Shown here one piece after another: positions 63,595 to 64,000 of a stretch of DNA of 64,000 bases (the first letter of the stretch is position 1; each line of letters begins with the position of its first letter). The notes beneath the pieces were generated by a model. The model searched no databases. It saw only the letters and a list, made by a program, of their open reading frames with translations, and was not told the DNA's origin. Position numbers and translations under genes: made by a program. This stretch comes from an uncultured Eudoraea sp. (GTDB lineage Bacteria; Bacteroidota; Bacteroidia; Flavobacteriales; Flavobacteriaceae): assembly GCF_947258925.1 (NCBI RefSeq), contig NZ_CAMYKG010000006.1, positions 1 through 64,000 on the forward strand, in the 5' to 3' direction.

Positions 63595-64000
63595 TTGGAA
63601 ATCATAGACGCAATTATCCTTGGAATAATTCAGGGATTAACCGAATTTTTACCTGTATCTTCCAGCGGTCATCTGGAATTGGGTAAGGCCATTTTAGGCG
63701 ACAACTCAATCCCGGAAGAAAGCCTGTTATTTACCGTGGTACTACATTTTGCAACTGCCCTTAGTACTATTGTGGTCTTCAGGCAGGATGTTTGGGGAAT
63801 TCTGAGAGGATTGCTTCAATTTAAGTGGAACGAAGAAACCCGATTTTCATTAAAAATAATCATCTCAATGATCCCTGCAGCTTCTATTGGACTTTTGTTC
63901 GAAGAGCAGTTGGAAGTGTTTTTTGGTGGTAATGTGGCTTTTGTTGGATACATGCTTATGATCACTGCCCTGCTTCTTTATTTGGCGGACAAAGCAAAGG
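63595..64000 (+). CDS. uppP: Undecaprenyl-diphosphatase (3' end outside window)
   Basis: The frame is open from a TTG at 63595, directly after the DUF3098 stop, to the window end (about 135 residues). TTG encodes the first residue of EIIDAIILGIIQGLTEFLPV, exactly where UppP proteins begin, so TTG is the probable start. The catalytic motif SSSGHLELGK follows, with the second conserved region downstream. It dephosphorylates undecaprenyl diphosphate, recycling the carrier for peptidoglycan. The C-terminal half cannot be assessed. Confidence 0.93.
   Translation, partial: MEIIDAIILGIIQGLTEFLPVSSSGHLELGKAILGDNSIPEESLLFTVVLHFATALSTIVVFRQDVWGILRGLLQFKWNEETRFSLKIIISMIPAASIGLLFEEQLEVFFGGNVAFVGYMLMITALLLYLADKAK

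Noticed and set aside
1-64000. tRNA, rRNA, CRISPR arrays, insertion sequences and riboswitches
   Set aside because: I looked for T-loop words, repeated spacers, transposase motifs and inverted terminal repeats in the gaps between genes and found nothing that holds up by eye; a covariance-model scan (Infernal, tRNAscan-SE) would settle the RNA part.

Overview
The window looks like a chromosomal segment of a member of the Bacteroidota, most likely a marine Flavobacteriaceae. Supporting signs are type IX secretion (T9SS) sorting domains, DUF4271, DUF4296 and DUF3098 proteins, the ftsX-DUF3098-uppP gene order, flavobacterial TAnnTTTG -7 boxes, weak ribosome-binding sites and low GC. The combination of korAB with a nuo cluster lacking nuoEFG recalls the Muriicola/Eudoraea/Robiginitalea neighbourhood of the family, but genus cannot be fixed from the sequence alone. 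No rRNA, tRNA, CRISPR array, prophage or complete insertion sequence was recognised.

Layout. 1-9 kb: a cut-off lipoprotein phosphoesterase, an HD-domain membrane protein with a Pycsar-type (DUF5706/PycTM) tail, a GAF-domain protein, a soluble metallophosphoesterase, a TonB-like protein, and a Tat-exported Gfo/Idh/MocA oxidoreductase paired with DoxX. 9-15 kb: aquaporin and a four-gene operon (GntP permease, RidA, DSD1/D-threonine-aldolase-like PLP enzyme, M19 dipeptidase) that reads as uptake and degradation of D-serine/D-threonine or of peptides carrying them. 15-33 kb: energy block, with pyruvate:ferredoxin oxidoreductase and a ferredoxin on the minus strand and, divergently, korAB followed directly by nuoABCDHIJKLMN and a small unknown gene. 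33-43 kb: secreted protein, penicillin-acylase-family lipoprotein, PhnA-like protein, ABC exporter, Fe-S maturation pair (NifU-like/Mrp), alkyltransferase-like protein, LysE exporter, TrmB and a PhoB/PhoR-like two-component system. 43-54 kb: two tiny secreted proteins that are almost nothing but a T9SS sorting domain, a LuxE-like protein, fatty-acid hydroxylase, TyrS, an epimerase, PyrC, envelope glycosyltransferases and HemD. 54-64 kb: a decayed pckA remnant, DUF423, saccharopine dehydrogenase, an Lrp regulator, a zinc peptidase, alanine dehydrogenase, LeuS, FtsX, DUF3098 and the start of UppP.

How the genes work together. The central theme is ferredoxin-linked carbon and energy metabolism: 2-oxoglutarate and pyruvate oxidation reduce ferredoxin, which is the plausible electron donor for an 11-subunit complex I with no NADH module. 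The D-amino-acid operon and alanine dehydrogenase would feed pyruvate or related 2-oxo acids into that block. The pckA remnant carries two nonsense codons, a frameshift, and loss of its P-loop and everything after it, so this copy cannot support gluconeogenesis.
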